Part shown: positions 14,883-23,936 of the stretch, piece after piece | How the letters are laid out: each line of letters starts with the position of its first letter | Numbering within the stretch: the stretch's first letter is position 1 | Source: Paracoccaceae bacterium | Lineage (GTDB): Bacteria > Pseudomonadota > Alphaproteobacteria > Rhodobacterales > Rhodobacteraceae | Assembly: GCA_028285485.1 (NCBI GenBank) | Contig: JANQPC010000038.1 | Coordinates: 1 to 36,111 of the forward strand | DNA length: 36,111 nt | Reading direction: 5' to 3' | Notes under the pieces: generated by a model | The model's database searches: none | What the model was told of the DNA's origin: nothing | The model's input: the letters and a program-made list of their open reading frames with translations, nothing else | Translations under genes and position numbers: made by a program

Positions 14883-16484
14883 ATGGCAATTTCCTTCGCC
14901 GGCGCCCTCGCGAAATCGCGGCGCGCCCTGCGCAGCGTTCTGGTTGGCCCGCAGCTTCTGGCCTTCCTGCCGGCGCTCACGCTGGCAAGCTTCTGGCTCG
15001 GCGGCGAGGATGCCCTGGTGGCCATCGCGCTGATCTTGCCCATCCTCTTCGCCCTGGCCGGGCTGTTCACCAAACCCGACGAGGAAAATGCGGGCCCCCG
15101 CGATAGTGTGACGAACCTGCCATCGCGCGATCATCTGGTTGCCCGCACCGATCGCGTTCTCTCCGAAGGCCCCTCCCGCGGCCAGACAACGGCGGCGTTG
15201 GCGGTGGAGCTTGATGAATTCGGCGATCTGGAAAAGCGGTTGGGCCGCCGTGCCTGCGATGCGATTCTGGCGCTCACCGCGCAGCGGCTTCGCGGCGAGC
15301 TGCGCAGCGAAGATCTTCTGGCCCGGCTCGATGGCCCCCGCTTTGCCATCGTGCTGGTCTCCGGCCAGCGGAGTGATCTTGAAACGCTGATCCAGCTTGC
15401 CACGCGCATCCAGCGGGCGGCAGAGGCCCCCTGTTCGATCGAGGGCGCGCGCATCTTCGTGACCGTCTCGATCGGCTTCTGCACCCCGCACAGGATGCCC
15501 GCTCAAACGGGCGAGGCGCTGGTGGAAGCCGCCGAACACGCCCTGATCGATGCGGCGCTGACGGGTGCGGCTTCGATCCGCGCCTATACGGATGAGATGA
15601 AAACCCGCGCCCGCGCCCGCGGCGTTCTCACCGATGAGCTGCCCTCGGCGCTGGAAAGCGATCAGTTCCGCCCCTGGTTTCAGCCACAGGTGCATACCAC
15701 CACGGGCGAACTGTCCGGGCTTGAAGTGCTCTGCCGCTGGCAGCATCCAGAACGCGGCGTGATCCCGCCCGGGGATTTTTTGCCGGCGGCCGAAAACCTC
15801 GGGCTGATGGAGCGCCTGGGCGAGGTAATGCTCTATCACAGCTGCAACGCGCTGCGGGCCTGGGATGCGGCGGGCGTGCATATCCCGAAGATCTCGGTGA
15901 ACTTCTCCGCCGAAGAGCTGCGCAACCCAAAGATCGTGGACAAGATACGTTGGGAGCTTGACCGCTTCGATCTTTCGCCCAGCCGGCTTTCGGTGGAGGT
16001 GCTCGAAACCGTGATCGCGCAGACCTCAAGCGATACGATCATCCGCAACCTGCGGGCCTTTGCCGAGCTTGGCTGCAGCGTGGATCTTGACGATTTCGGC
16101 ACCGGCCACGCCTCGATCGCCAATATCAAGCGCTTCTCGGTGGGCCGCATCAAGATCGACCGATCCTTCGTGACCCAGGTCGATACCGATCTCGATCAGC
16201 AGAATATCGTCTCGGCAATCCTTACGCTCGCGGAACGGCTGGAGCTTGATACACTGGCCGAAGGCGTTGAAAACGCGGCAGAACGCATGGTGCTCGCGCA
16301 GCTTGGCTGCGCCCATGTTCAGGGCTACGGAATTGCCCGCCCGATGCCGTTTGAGAAGCTGGAAGGCTGGCTTGGGGAGTATGAGGCCGCGCGCGCCACG
16401 GGCAGCGGGTTGCCCGCCACCAGCCCCCCTTGCGCCCGCGCCCCAGGGCGCCCTCAAACAAGGGAAAACGGCTTGACCTTTTGA
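14883..16484 (+). CDS. Membrane-anchored degenerate-GGDEF / EAL cyclic-di-GMP phosphodiesterase
   Basis: A 533-residue protein. Two hydrophobic segments at about residues 20-62 anchor it in the inner membrane. A GGDEF-fold domain follows (about 75-235), but its signature is replaced by LDGPRF near residue 150, so it should not synthesise c-di-GMP. The EAL domain (about 250-500) looks active: LEVLCRWQHP in place of EALxRW, the Asn-containing SVNFSAEEL, an E in VEVLET, DDFGTG near residue 402, KIDRSFV, and AEGVE. Hydrolysis of c-di-GMP to pGpG is therefore likely, with the degenerate domain possibly sensing GTP. No periplasmic sensor domain is visible. The ribosome binding site is weak. Confidence 0.92.
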   Translation: MAISFAGALAKSRRALRSVLVGPQLLAFLPALTLASFWLGGEDALVAIALILPILFALAGLFTKPDEENAGPRDSVTNLPSRDHLVARTDRVLSEGPSRGQTTAALAVELDEFGDLEKRLGRRACDAILALTAQRLRGELRSEDLLARLDGPRFAIVLVSGQRSDLETLIQLATRIQRAAEAPCSIEGARIFVTVSIGFCTPHRMPAQTGEALVEAAEHALIDAALTGAASIRAYTDEMKTRARARGVLTDELPSALESDQFRPWFQPQVHTTTGELSGLEVLCRWQHPERGVIPPGDFLPAAENLGLMERLGEVMLYHSCNALRAWDAAGVHIPKISVNFSAEELRNPKIVDKIRWELDRFDLSPSRLSVEVLETVIAQTSSDTIIRNLRAFAELGCSVDLDDFGTGHASIANIKRFSVGRIKIDRSFVTQVDTDLDQQNIVSAILTLAERLELDTLAEGVENAAERMVLAQLGCAHVQGYGIARPMPFEKLEGWLGEYEAARATGSGLPATSPPCARAPGRPQTRENGLTF

Positions 16485-16536
16485 TGCCCGGGCTGTTGAA
16501 CCACGGGGACGTTTGGCAACGTGGTGGCCCCCCCGA

Positions 16537-18375
16537 ATGGACGATCAGAACAAGAACCTCATCCTGGCGACGGCGCTGAGTTTTCTTGTGATCCTCGTCT
16601 GGTTCATCGCGTTTCCTCCCGAAGAACCACAGCCGATCGACCCGAACGCGCAAACGGACACTACGCTGACGGCACCGCAGGCCACGCCGCAGGCGTTGCC
16701 CCTGCCCGGCGCCTCCGAACCCGCGGCCCTACCGGGCACGGCAGCGCCCGCTGCGGCCGCAGAAACCGCGCGCCTCACCGTGGAAACCCCGCGGCTTGAA
16801 GGCTCGATCTCGCTCACCGGTGGGCGGATCGACGATCTGCGCCTGCGCGACTACCGCGAAACCCTAGACCCCGGCGCCGATATCGTGCGGCTGCTGGCGC
16901 CCGAGGGCACGGCAGGCGCCTACTACGCGCTTTTCGGCTGGGCGCAGGGCGCAGGCATGTCGATCGAAGACGTGCCGAATGCAGAAACCGAGTGGGCGGT
17001 TGAAAGCGGCGAAACCCTCGGCATCGGCAGCGATATCGTTCTGGCCTGGGAAAACGGCAGCGGGCTGACCTTCCGGCGCACGATGTCGATCGATGAAGAT
17101 TACATGTTCACCGTGACCCAGAGCGTCACGAATGCGGGCGGCGCCCCGGTGCGCATCGCCCCTTACGGCATGATCGCCCGCCATGGTGAGCCGCCCGATC
17201 TGCGCGGTTTCTTCATTATCCATGAAGGCGCCATCCGCCAGACTGGGGAAGAGCTGAACGAGGTCAGCTATGGCGATCTGCGGGATATGGATCCCGATCC
17301 AATGTGGGGCCCGGCGGCCGACGTGACCCAGATTGCCCAGAACGGCTGGATCGGCTTCACCGATCACTACTGGATGACAACGCTGATCCCCGCGCCCGAG
17401 CAAAGCTTCACCGCGGCCCTGCAATACGATCCGAACCGCGATATATACCGCTCCACAGCGCTGCTCGATACGGTTGACGTGGCGCCGGGCGCCAGCGTGG
17501 AAGTCACTCAGAAGCTCTTCGCCGGTGCGAAGGAATGGGAGACGATCCGCGAATACCAGAACGAGAAGGGCCTGTACCGTTTTATCGATTCCATCGATTG
17601 GGGCTGGTTCTTCTTCCTCACCAAGCCGATCTTCGCGGTGCTCCACTGGCTGAATGCGCTGATCGGCAACATGGGCTGGGCGATCATCGGGCTCACGCTG
17701 ATCATCAAGGCCGTGCTGCTGCCGCTGGCCTATAAAAGCTACGTCTCCATGGCGAAGATGAAGGAACTTCAACCGGAGATGGAGAAGATCAAGGAGCGCG
17801 CCGGCGACGATCGCCAGAAGCTTCAGCAAGAGATGATGGCCCTCTACAAGAAGGAAAAGGTGAACCCGGCCTCGGGCTGCCTGCCGATCCTCCTGCAGAT
17901 CCCGATCTTCTTCTCGCTCTACAAGGTGATCTTCGTCACGATCGAACTGCGGCACGCGCCCTGGATCGGCTGGATCAAGGATCTTTCCGCGCCCGATCCC
18001 TCATCGCTGTTCAATCTTTGGGGCATCCTGCCCTGGGCGGGGCCAGAGCCGGGATCGATCATGGCGCTGATCTTCATCGGGATCCTGCCCCTGGTGCTCG
18101 GCGTCTCGATGTGGCTTCAGCAAAAACTGAACCCGGCGCCGACGGACCCGACCCAGCAGATGATCTTTGCCTGGATGCCCTGGGTGTTCATGTTCATGCT
18201 GGGCTCGTTCGCAAGCGGGCTGGTGATCTACTGGATCGCCAACAACCTGATTACCTTCGGGCAGCAATACGCGATCATGCGCAGCCAGGGGTATAAGCCG
18301 GATGTGTTCGGCAATATCCGCGAAGGCTTCAAACGCAAGGCGCCCGCAAATTCCGACGAGCCGCCGAAGAAGTGA
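16537..18375 (+). CDS. yidC: Membrane protein insertase YidC
   Basis: A 612-residue insertase/chaperone for inner-membrane proteins, acting alone or with SecYEG. The first transmembrane helix (ILATALSFLVILVWFIAF) is followed by a Pro/Ala/Thr-rich linker, and then by the large periplasmic beta-sandwich domain to about residue 345. The conserved five-helix core follows, with the KAVLLPLAYKSY segment, the charged cytoplasmic hairpin KMKELQPEMEKIKERAGDD, and GCLPILLQIPIFFSLYKVI. The start is set at ATG 16537 (MDDQNKN, the usual family beginning); the frame also has TTG at 16513 with a GGGGA upstream. Its stop overlaps the MOSC gene start as GTGA. Confidence 0.96.
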   Translation: MDDQNKNLILATALSFLVILVWFIAFPPEEPQPIDPNAQTDTTLTAPQATPQALPLPGASEPAALPGTAAPAAAAETARLTVETPRLEGSISLTGGRIDDLRLRDYRETLDPGADIVRLLAPEGTAGAYYALFGWAQGAGMSIEDVPNAETEWAVESGETLGIGSDIVLAWENGSGLTFRRTMSIDEDYMFTVTQSVTNAGGAPVRIAPYGMIARHGEPPDLRGFFIIHEGAIRQTGEELNEVSYGDLRDMDPDPMWGPAADVTQIAQNGWIGFTDHYWMTTLIPAPEQSFTAALQYDPNRDIYRSTALLDTVDVAPGASVEVTQKLFAGAKEWETIREYQNEKGLYRFIDSIDWGWFFFLTKPIFAVLHWLNALIGNMGWAIIGLTLIIKAVLLPLAYKSYVSMAKMKELQPEMEKIKERAGDDRQKLQQEMMALYKKEKVNPASGCLPILLQIPIFFSLYKVIFVTIELRHAPWIGWIKDLSAPDPSSLFNLWGILPWAGPEPGSIMALIFIGILPLVLGVSMWLQQKLNPAPTDPTQQMIFAWMPWVFMFMLGSFASGLVIYWIANNLITFGQQYAIMRSQGYKPDVFGNIREGFKRKAPANSDEPPKK

Positions 18376-19112
18376 CAGCCGCGCTTGCCCATATCTTCCG
18401 CCATCCCATCAAGGGGATCGGCAGCGAAGCGCTGGAAAGCGCCAGCCTTTCGCCGGAAGGCGCGCTGGCGGGCGATCGGGCCTGGGCGCTTCTGAACGAC
18501 GCCGCTGAAGACAGTGACAACTGGCAACCGCGCCGGAACTTCCTGCAGGTTGCCTCGGGCCCAAAGCTCAGCGCGATCCGCTCCGAGGCCCATGCCGACG
18601 GGCGCGTGACCCTGCGCCACCCCAACAAGCCCGATCTCACCTTTGATCCTGTTTCCGAGGCCGATGCGCTTCGCGCCTGGGTCACCCCGCTCTGGGAAGA
18701 AAGCCGCCCCGGCCCCGCCCGCCTGGTGCGCGCCCCGGGCCACGGGATGACCGACAGGCCCGATCCCTGGGTCTCCCTCGGCAGCCTGACCTCGCTGAAG
18801 GCACTGTCTCAACGCGCCGGGCGCCCGCTTGATATGCGGCGCTTCCGGATCAACCTCTGGGTCGAGGGCCTCGCGCTTCACGAAGAAGTGGAACTGGTCG
18901 GCAGAACCTTCTCCATCGGCGGCGTCACCTTCGAGGGGGTTGAAGGGATCGAACGCTGCCGCGCGCCCGATAGCGATCCGGCCACCGGGCTGCGCGATGT
19001 GGGCATGCTGCCCCTACTCGAAAACAGCTGGAATACCCGCGATTTCGGCATCTTCGCGCGCGTGGTCTCCGGCGGCACAGTCGCGCTGGGCGATCCCGTC
19101 GCCACACCATGA
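18372..19112 (+). CDS. MOSC domain protein
   Basis: A 246-residue protein with an N-terminal MOSC beta-barrel (LAHIFRHPIKGIGSEAL at about residues 5-20) and a C-terminal MOSC domain. The C-terminal domain contains the FEGVEGIERCRAPDSDP-like motif with the conserved cysteine that in relatives binds the molybdenum cofactor sulfur. It belongs to the YiiM/YcbX/mARC group, so reduction of N-hydroxylated compounds or cofactor sulfur transfer is plausible; the physiological substrate is unknown. GTG start overlapping the yidC stop (GTGA) and an ATGA overlap with engB downstream: the three are co-translated. Confidence 0.9.
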   Translation: MTAALAHIFRHPIKGIGSEALESASLSPEGALAGDRAWALLNDAAEDSDNWQPRRNFLQVASGPKLSAIRSEAHADGRVTLRHPNKPDLTFDPVSEADALRAWVTPLWEESRPGPARLVRAPGHGMTDRPDPWVSLGSLTSLKALSQRAGRPLDMRRFRINLWVEGLALHEEVELVGRTFSIGGVTFEGVEGIERCRAPDSDPATGLRDVGMLPLLENSWNTRDFGIFARVVSGGTVALGDPVATP

Positions 19113-19756
19113 CCCTCACCTTTCCCGAAGCGGAAGCGACGGCGGAAGAGATCGAAGCCGGGCGCAAGCTTTTCGCCGGGCAAACCGAGTTTCTCAAAGG
19201 CGTCGTGGCGATGGAGGGCCTTCCGGCCGCCGACAGGCCCGAGGTTTGCGTGGCAGGCCGCTCGAATGTGGGAAAATCCACGCTGATCAACGCGCTGACA
19301 GGCCGGAAGGCGCTTGCCCGCGCCTCCAACACCCCCGGCCGCACGCAGGAGATCAACTATTTCACCCTCGGCGAAAGCCACTACCTTGTCGATCTGCCGG
19401 GCTACGGGTTTGCCAACGCGCCCGTCGCGGTTGTGGCCCGCTGGCAGGCGCTTCTGAAAACCTACCTCGCCGGGCGCCCCACCCTACGCCGCGCCTTCGT
19501 GCTGATCGATGCGCGCCACGGCATCAAGCCGGTGGATGAAGAGATCCTGAGCCTCCTCGATACCGCCGCGGTGCCCTTCCAGACGGTGCTCACGAAAGCC
19601 GACAAGGTGAAGGCCAAGGATCGCGAGCGGGTGCTCGCCCAGGTGCGGGGCGCCCTCGCCGCGCATCCCGCGGCCTTCCCCGAGCTTGTCGTCACGTCGT
19701 CCGAGACGGGCCAGGGCATCGAAACGCTCCGCGCGCTGATCGCCACACTCGCCTGA
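19109..19756 (+). CDS. engB: Ribosome biogenesis GTPase YihA/EngB (YsxC)
   Basis: A 215-residue TRAFAC-class GTPase needed for late 50S subunit assembly. G1 is GRSNVGKS (residues 50-57), G2 is the NTPGRTQ segment, G3 is DLPGYG, G4 is TKADK and G5 is SSETGQG. The N-terminal extension (about 1-30) is typical. It begins with ATG in an ATGA overlap with the MOSC gene, so its expression depends on the yidC transcript. This links membrane-protein insertion and ribosome assembly genes, as in many alphaproteobacteria. Confidence 0.96.
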   Translation: MTLTFPEAEATAEEIEAGRKLFAGQTEFLKGVVAMEGLPAADRPEVCVAGRSNVGKSTLINALTGRKALARASNTPGRTQEINYFTLGESHYLVDLPGYGFANAPVAVVARWQALLKTYLAGRPTLRRAFVLIDARHGIKPVDEEILSLLDTAAVPFQTVLTKADKVKAKDRERVLAQVRGALAAHPAAFPELVVTSSETGQGIETLRALIATLA

Positions 19757-19819
19757 GGTGCGCTGCCGCCCCTTGGCCCGCCCGCGCACACTCGCTAGGA
19801 AAGCGGCGAGGACCGGCCG

Positions 19820-20686
19820 ATGAAGACACAAACCATGAACCGCGATTGGATCGCCACCGCCCGCACGCTTTCCGAAGCCCTGCCCTACCTGCAGCGCTAC
19901 GATGGCGCGACGGTTGTCATCAAATTCGGCGGCCACGCGATGGGCGATGACAAGGAGATGCAGAGCTTCGCGCGCGACATCGCGCTGATGAGCCAGGTGG
20001 GCGTGAAGCCCGTGGTGGTGCATGGCGGCGGGCCCATGATCAACGAGATGCTCGCTAAGCTGAACATCACGTCGGATTTCGTGAACGGCAAGCGGGTGAC
20101 TGATGCCGCCACGGTCGAGGTGGTTGAAATGGTGCTTTCGGGCCGCGTGAACAAACGCATCGTGCAGGCGATCAATGCCGAAGGCGGGCGCGCGGTGGGG
20201 CTTTCGGGGAAAGACGCGAACCTGATGGTGTGCGAAACCACCGATCCCGCGCTTGGCTATGTGGGCACGCCGGTAGAGATCAATCCCGGCATCCTTCACG
20301 GGCTTGCCGAGGCCGATACCATCCCGGTGATCGCGCCGCTTGGCACGGGCGCGGGGGGCGAGACCTTCAACGTGAACGGCGATACGGCGGCGGGCGCAAT
20401 TGCGGCAGAGTTGAAGGCCGACCGGCTTCTCCTTCTCACCGATGTGGCCGGTGTGAAGAATGCAGGCGGCGATGTGGTCACCGAACTGACGCCGGATCAG
20501 ATCCGCGAGATGACTTCGGCGGGCACGATCGCGGGCGGCATGATCCCGAAAACCGAAACCGCGCTTGCCGCGATCGAGGGCGGCGTGCGCGCGGTGGTGA
20601 TCCTCGATGGCCGCGCGCCCAATGCTTGCCTTCTGGAGCTTTTCACGGATCACGGTGCGGGCAGCCTGATCCGCGCGCCCCGATGA
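19820..20686 (+). CDS. argB: Acetylglutamate kinase
   Basis: Phosphorylates N-acetyl-L-glutamate, the second step of arginine biosynthesis, in the cytoplasm. At 288 residues it is full length. Visible family features are the nucleotide-binding VIKFGGHAM, the substrate-site [12 protein letters not shown] with KLNI, the [10 protein letters not shown] block, [12 protein letters not shown] and [18 protein letters not shown]. It has an N-terminal helix (residues 5-25), as in arginine-inhibited hexameric forms, so feedback by arginine is likely (inference). It is 63 bases after engB with a GAGG box upstream, and its stop overlaps the next gene as ATGA. Confidence 0.97.
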   Translation: MKTQTMNRDWIATARTLSEALPYLQRYDGATVVIKFGGHAMGDDKEMQSFARDIALMSQVGVKPVVVHGGGPMINEMLAKLNITSDFVNGKRVTDAATVEVVEMVLSGRVNKRIVQAINAEGGRAVGLSGKDANLMVCETTDPALGYVGTPVEINPGILHGLAEADTIPVIAPLGTGAGGETFNVNGDTAAGAIAAELKADRLLLLTDVAGVKNAGGDVVTELTPDQIREMTSAGTIAGGMIPKTETALAAIEGGVRAVVILDGRAPNACLLELFTDHGAGSLIRAPR

Positions 20687-21342
20687 CGGCGCGGTATCGG
20701 GAGATCGAGGGGATCGCCCGGGCCGCACAGCTCGATATCTTCGGCGCCTTTCATCCCGGCGAGGGCGACAAATCGCCACCGGGCACCGGCACGCTGCTCC
20801 TTCTCGGCCCCGATGAGCCGGGGTTCTGGGATGTGATCACAGGCAGCCCGGAATGGGGCGATGGCCGGGACGATCCGGTGGATAGATGGTCTGCCCGCGT
20901 CATCGGCGGGCTTGCGGATCGGCTGGGCGCCCGGGCGCTCTTCCCCTTCGGCGGCCCTCCCTATCAGCCGTTTATCCATTGGGCGAAACGCTCGGGCCGC
21001 GCCTGGGCCTCGCCCGTGGAAATCCTCGTGCATGATCGCGCGGGCCTCATGGTTTCCTATCGCGGGGCGCTGGCGCTGCCCGAGGCGATCGATCTGCCGC
21101 CGCCCCCGGGCGCCCCGCCCTGCGCCACCTGCGAGGGCCAGCCCTGCCGCACGGCCTGCCCCGTCGGCGCGCTCACGCCGGCGGGCTACAACGTGCCGGA
21201 GTGCCATCGTTATTTGACAAGCGTGGCCGATACCCGTTGCATGGCAGAGGGATGCGATGTGCGCACCGCCTGCCCACTTAGCCGCCGCTACGGGCGCCGC
21301 CCGGGCCAATCCGCCTATCATATGCGCCAGTTTGTGCGATGA
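20683..21342 (+). CDS. Ferredoxin-like protein with two cysteine quartets (QueG-like C-terminus)
   Basis: A 219-residue protein. The first 140 residues carry no cysteine and look like a mixed alpha/beta domain ([31 protein letters not shown]), resembling the part of epoxyqueuosine-reductase-like proteins that precedes their clusters. The C-terminus has a first quartet Cys147, 150, 155, 159 ([18 protein letters not shown]) and a second set Cys174, 186, 191, 197, enough for two 4Fe-4S clusters. An electron-transfer or reductase subunit is likely; the substrate is unknown. ATG in an ATGA overlap with argB and a matching overlap with the next gene. The open frame extends upstream within argB, but the overlap start is the sensible one. 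Confidence 0.85.
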   Translation: MTARYREIEGIARAAQLDIFGAFHPGEGDKSPPGTGTLLLLGPDEPGFWDVITGSPEWGDGRDDPVDRWSARVIGGLADRLGARALFPFGGPPYQPFIHWAKRSGRAWASPVEILVHDRAGLMVSYRGALALPEAIDLPPPPGAPPCATCEGQPCRTACPVGALTPAGYNVPECHRYLTSVADTRCMAEGCDVRTACPLSRRYGRRPGQSAYHMRQFVR

Positions 21343-21842
21343 GCCTGACCCTGATCCTTACCCGCCATGCGAAATCAAGCTGGGACGATCCCATGCAGGA
21401 TGATTTCGATCGCCCGCTCAATGCGCGCGGCCGCAAATCGGCCACCGCAATCGGGCGCTGGCTGGCGGCGCATGATCTGCTGCCGGGCGAAGTGCTGCTT
21501 TCAGGCGCGCGCCGCACAGTGGAAACCTGGGCCGGCATGGCGGCAGAGCTGAATGGGCCGGCGCAGATGCGCAGCGATCCGGCGCTGTTTCACGCCAATG
21601 CGCAGACGATCCTCGCAACGCTCAAAACGGCGGACGCCCCGATCGTGCTGCTGATCGGGCATAATCCGGGGATCGGCGAGTTTGCGGCGCGCATCGCCTC
21701 CGCCAGCCCGGCCCATGAGAAGTTCGCACAGTACCCCACGGGCGCCACGACCATCGTGCAGTTCCCCGAAAATGCCTGGGCCGATATCGGCTGGGCCGCC
21801 GGCCAGGCGCTTGATTTCGTGGTTCCGCGGGAGCTGACCTGA
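21339..21842 (+). CDS. SixA-type histidine phosphatase family protein
   Basis: A 167-residue histidine-phosphatase-fold protein. The catalytic motif is TRHAKS with His10 as phospho-acceptor and Arg9 beside it. Arg58/Arg59 lie in the [10 protein letters not shown] segment, and the second catalytic His is His108 in [11 protein letters not shown]. It is short, like E. coli SixA, which removes phosphate from histidines in phosphotransfer proteins; the natural target here is unknown. It is the last gene of the rightward run: its ATGA overlap with the ferredoxin-like gene makes argB, the ferredoxin-like gene and this gene one co-translated unit. It converges on the bzt operon, with only three bases between the coding regions. 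Confidence 0.92.
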   Translation: MSLTLILTRHAKSSWDDPMQDDFDRPLNARGRKSATAIGRWLAAHDLLPGEVLLSGARRTVETWAGMAAELNGPAQMRSDPALFHANAQTILATLKTADAPIVLLIGHNPGIGEFAARIASASPAHEKFAQYPTGATTIVQFPENAWADIGWAAGQALDFVVPRELT

Positions 21843-21845
21843 GGC

Positions 21846-22631
21846 TCAGTGCCCCAGGATCTGGCTGAGGAACAGTTTCGTCCGGTCCGATTTGGGGTTG
21901 TTGAAGAACTCTTCGGGTTCGTTCTGCTCCACGATCTGGCCTTCATCCATGAAGATCACGCGGTTGGCCACTTGGCGGGCAAAGCCCATCTCGTGGGTCA
22001 CCACAAGCATCGTCATGCCCTCTTCGGCAAGCTCGATCATCGTATCGAGCACTTCCTTGATCATCTCAGGGTCCAGCGCCGAGGTCGGTTCGTCAAACAG
22101 CATGATCCGCGGGCGCATGCAGAGCGATCGCGCGATGGCGACGCGCTGCTGCTGGCCGCCCGAAAGCTGGCCGGGATACTTATCGGCCTGTTCGGGGATC
22201 TTCACCTTCGTCAGGAAGTGCATCGCCGTTTCTTCCGCCTCGCGCTTCGGCGTCTTGCGCACCCAGATCGGCGCCAGCGTGCAGTTTTCCAGGATCGTCA
22301 AATGCGGGAAAAGGTTGAAGTGCTGAAACACCATCCCAACTTCCGAGCGGATCGTATCGATGTTCTTGATGTCGGAGGAAAGCACCGTGCCATCCACCGA
22401 GATCGAGCCCTGCTGATGTTCTTCCAGCGCGTTGATGCAGCGAATGAGCGTTGATTTGCCCGAGCCCGAGGGCCCGCAGATCACGATCCGCTCGCCGCGA
22501 TACACCGTCAGATCGATATCGCGCAGCACATGGAACGTGCCGTACCACTTGTTCATGTTATTGATCTCGATCGCAACTTCGTCCGAGACCTTGTGATCCT
22601 TACGCGCGAGCGCTTCGTCGGTCATGGCCAT
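21846..22631 (-). CDS. bztD: Polar amino acid ABC transporter ATP-binding protein (BztD/AapP)
   Basis: A 261-residue ATPase of the glutamate/glutamine/aspartate/asparagine importer. Walker A is GPSGSGKS (residues 53-60), the signature is LSGGQQQR, Walker B is [12 protein letters not shown], and the H-loop is VVTHEMGFA. It dimerises on the cytoplasmic side of BztB-BztC. The start at ATG 22629-22631 is set by AGGAGG seven bases upstream; the open frame runs further up into bztC but is not used. Last gene of the operon. Because its 3' end lies three bases from that of the phosphatase gene, transcripts from the two sides must overlap. Confidence 0.96.
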   Translation of the reverse strand: MAMTDEALARKDHKVSDEVAIEINNMNKWYGTFHVLRDIDLTVYRGERIVICGPSGSGKSTLIRCINALEEHQQGSISVDGTVLSSDIKNIDTIRSEVGMVFQHFNLFPHLTILENCTLAPIWVRKTPKREAEETAMHFLTKVKIPEQADKYPGQLSGGQQQRVAIARSLCMRPRIMLFDEPTSALDPEMIKEVLDTMIELAEEGMTMLVVTHEMGFARQVANRVIFMDEGQIVEQNEPEEFFNNPKSDRTKLFLSQILGH

Positions 22632-22642
22632 AGCGGGGCCTC

Positions 22643-23935
22643 CTAACGTCTGTCGGTCTGAAGCTGACGCTCCAGCCATTGTGAGTATTGCGAAATGCCG
22701 TAGCACACGACGAAGAACAGGAACGCGGCAAAGCCGAAGAGCTCCCAGTACACCCCGTTCCAATCGGTTGAGGCCAGGATCGGCCCGCGCACCATGCCGA
22801 CGAGATCGAACATCGCGATGATCGAGACGAGCGTGGTATCCTTGAAAAGCCCCACGGCCACGTTCACGATCCCCGGGATCGAGATTTTCAGCGCCTGGGG
22901 CAGGATGATCAACCGCATCGCCTGAGCGTAGTCCAGCCCCAGGCTATCGGCGGCCTCGTATTGCCCGCGAGGCAGCGCGGCCAGCCCGCCGCGGATCACC
23001 TCCGCGATATAGGCCGCGGCAAACATCGTGATCATAATGATCACCCGCAGGATCAGATCGAAGTTCGATCCCGGCGGCAGGAAGTAGGCCAAGACCACAT
23101 TGGCAACGAAAAGCAGGGTGATCAGCGGCACGCCCCGGATGAATTCGATAAACACCACGCAGATCCATTTGATGATCGGCATGGAGCTCTGGCGGCCAAG
23201 CGCCAGAACGATCCCCAGGGGCAGCGAGAGCGAAACGCACACCGTGCCGAGGATCAGGTTCAGCATGAAGCCCCCGATGTCGCGGCTTTCCACGGTTTCA
23301 AGCGCCATCACGTTGCCAGTGGCATCGGCGAGAAAGCCGGTGATCCACCAGGTTACGATCGCGGCGAGTACGCCGCCGAAAAAGCCCATGGCGAAGGAGC
23401 GGTCCACCAGCCGGGAATAGGCGATGTAGCCCACTGCAAAGCCCGCCAGTGCGAAGATCGGGCCGAGGATCGAACCGCCCCAGACCAGCCAGTAGGCAAG
23501 AAACGGATAGAGGCCCGTGAAAATCAGCAGCCTGCGCGGAACCGTCTGAAACAGAACCGGGGCCAGTGCCACGAACAGCAGTACGAAGGCCACCGTGGGC
23601 CGCCAATACTGATCGGTCGGGTACCGGCCGAAGATCAGCTGATGCCAGCGTTCGGTCAGCACCGCAAAGCAGCCGCCGCCGGAGCCCGCCATGATCTCGC
23701 GGCACTCGCGGATCGAGCCGGCGTTCCACACCCCGTTCAGAAGCCAGGGGACGAGAAGCGCGAGAAACCAGTAGATGGCCACAAGCGAAAGCACCGTCAT
23801 CACCGCGTTGGCAGGGGTGGAGACGAGGTTCTCCCGCACCCATTTGATCACGCCGCGTTCGGTGGCGGGCGGATCCGCCGGGGGGATCGGGGTTTCGCGA
23901 ACGAAGGCGACGGAATGCGCAGGGGTGTCAGACAT
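22643..23935 (-). CDS. bztC: Polar amino acid ABC transporter permease (BztC/AapM)
   Basis: A 430-residue inner-membrane permease. After a short cytoplasmic N-terminus, hydrophobic segments run throughout. The extended N-terminal half, with a periplasmic loop around residues 70-110, distinguishes the Bzt/Aap proteins from the shorter HisM-type permeases. The C-terminal half contains the EAA coupling loop ([25 protein letters not shown]), which docks on the ATPase. Pairs with BztB as a heterodimer. It follows bztB with one base between the bztB stop and its ATG. Confidence 0.96.
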   Translation of the reverse strand: MSDTPAHSVAFVRETPIPPADPPATERGVIKWVRENLVSTPANAVMTVLSLVAIYWFLALLVPWLLNGVWNAGSIRECREIMAGSGGGCFAVLTERWHQLIFGRYPTDQYWRPTVAFVLLFVALAPVLFQTVPRRLLIFTGLYPFLAYWLVWGGSILGPIFALAGFAVGYIAYSRLVDRSFAMGFFGGVLAAIVTWWITGFLADATGNVMALETVESRDIGGFMLNLILGTVCVSLSLPLGIVLALGRQSSMPIIKWICVVFIEFIRGVPLITLLFVANVVLAYFLPPGSNFDLILRVIIMITMFAAAYIAEVIRGGLAALPRGQYEAADSLGLDYAQAMRLIILPQALKISIPGIVNVAVGLFKDTTLVSIIAMFDLVGMVRGPILASTDWNGVYWELFGFAAFLFFVVCYGISQYSQWLERQLQTDRR

Positions 23936-23936
23936 C

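Noticed and set aside
14874-15881. 335-codon minus-strand frame opposite the GGDEF/EAL gene
   Set aside because: Antisense of a protein with clear EAL motifs; no supporting signals.
19484-20779. 431-codon minus-strand frame opposite engB and argB
   Set aside because: Shadow of two firmly identified genes, with a biased His/Arg-rich translation.
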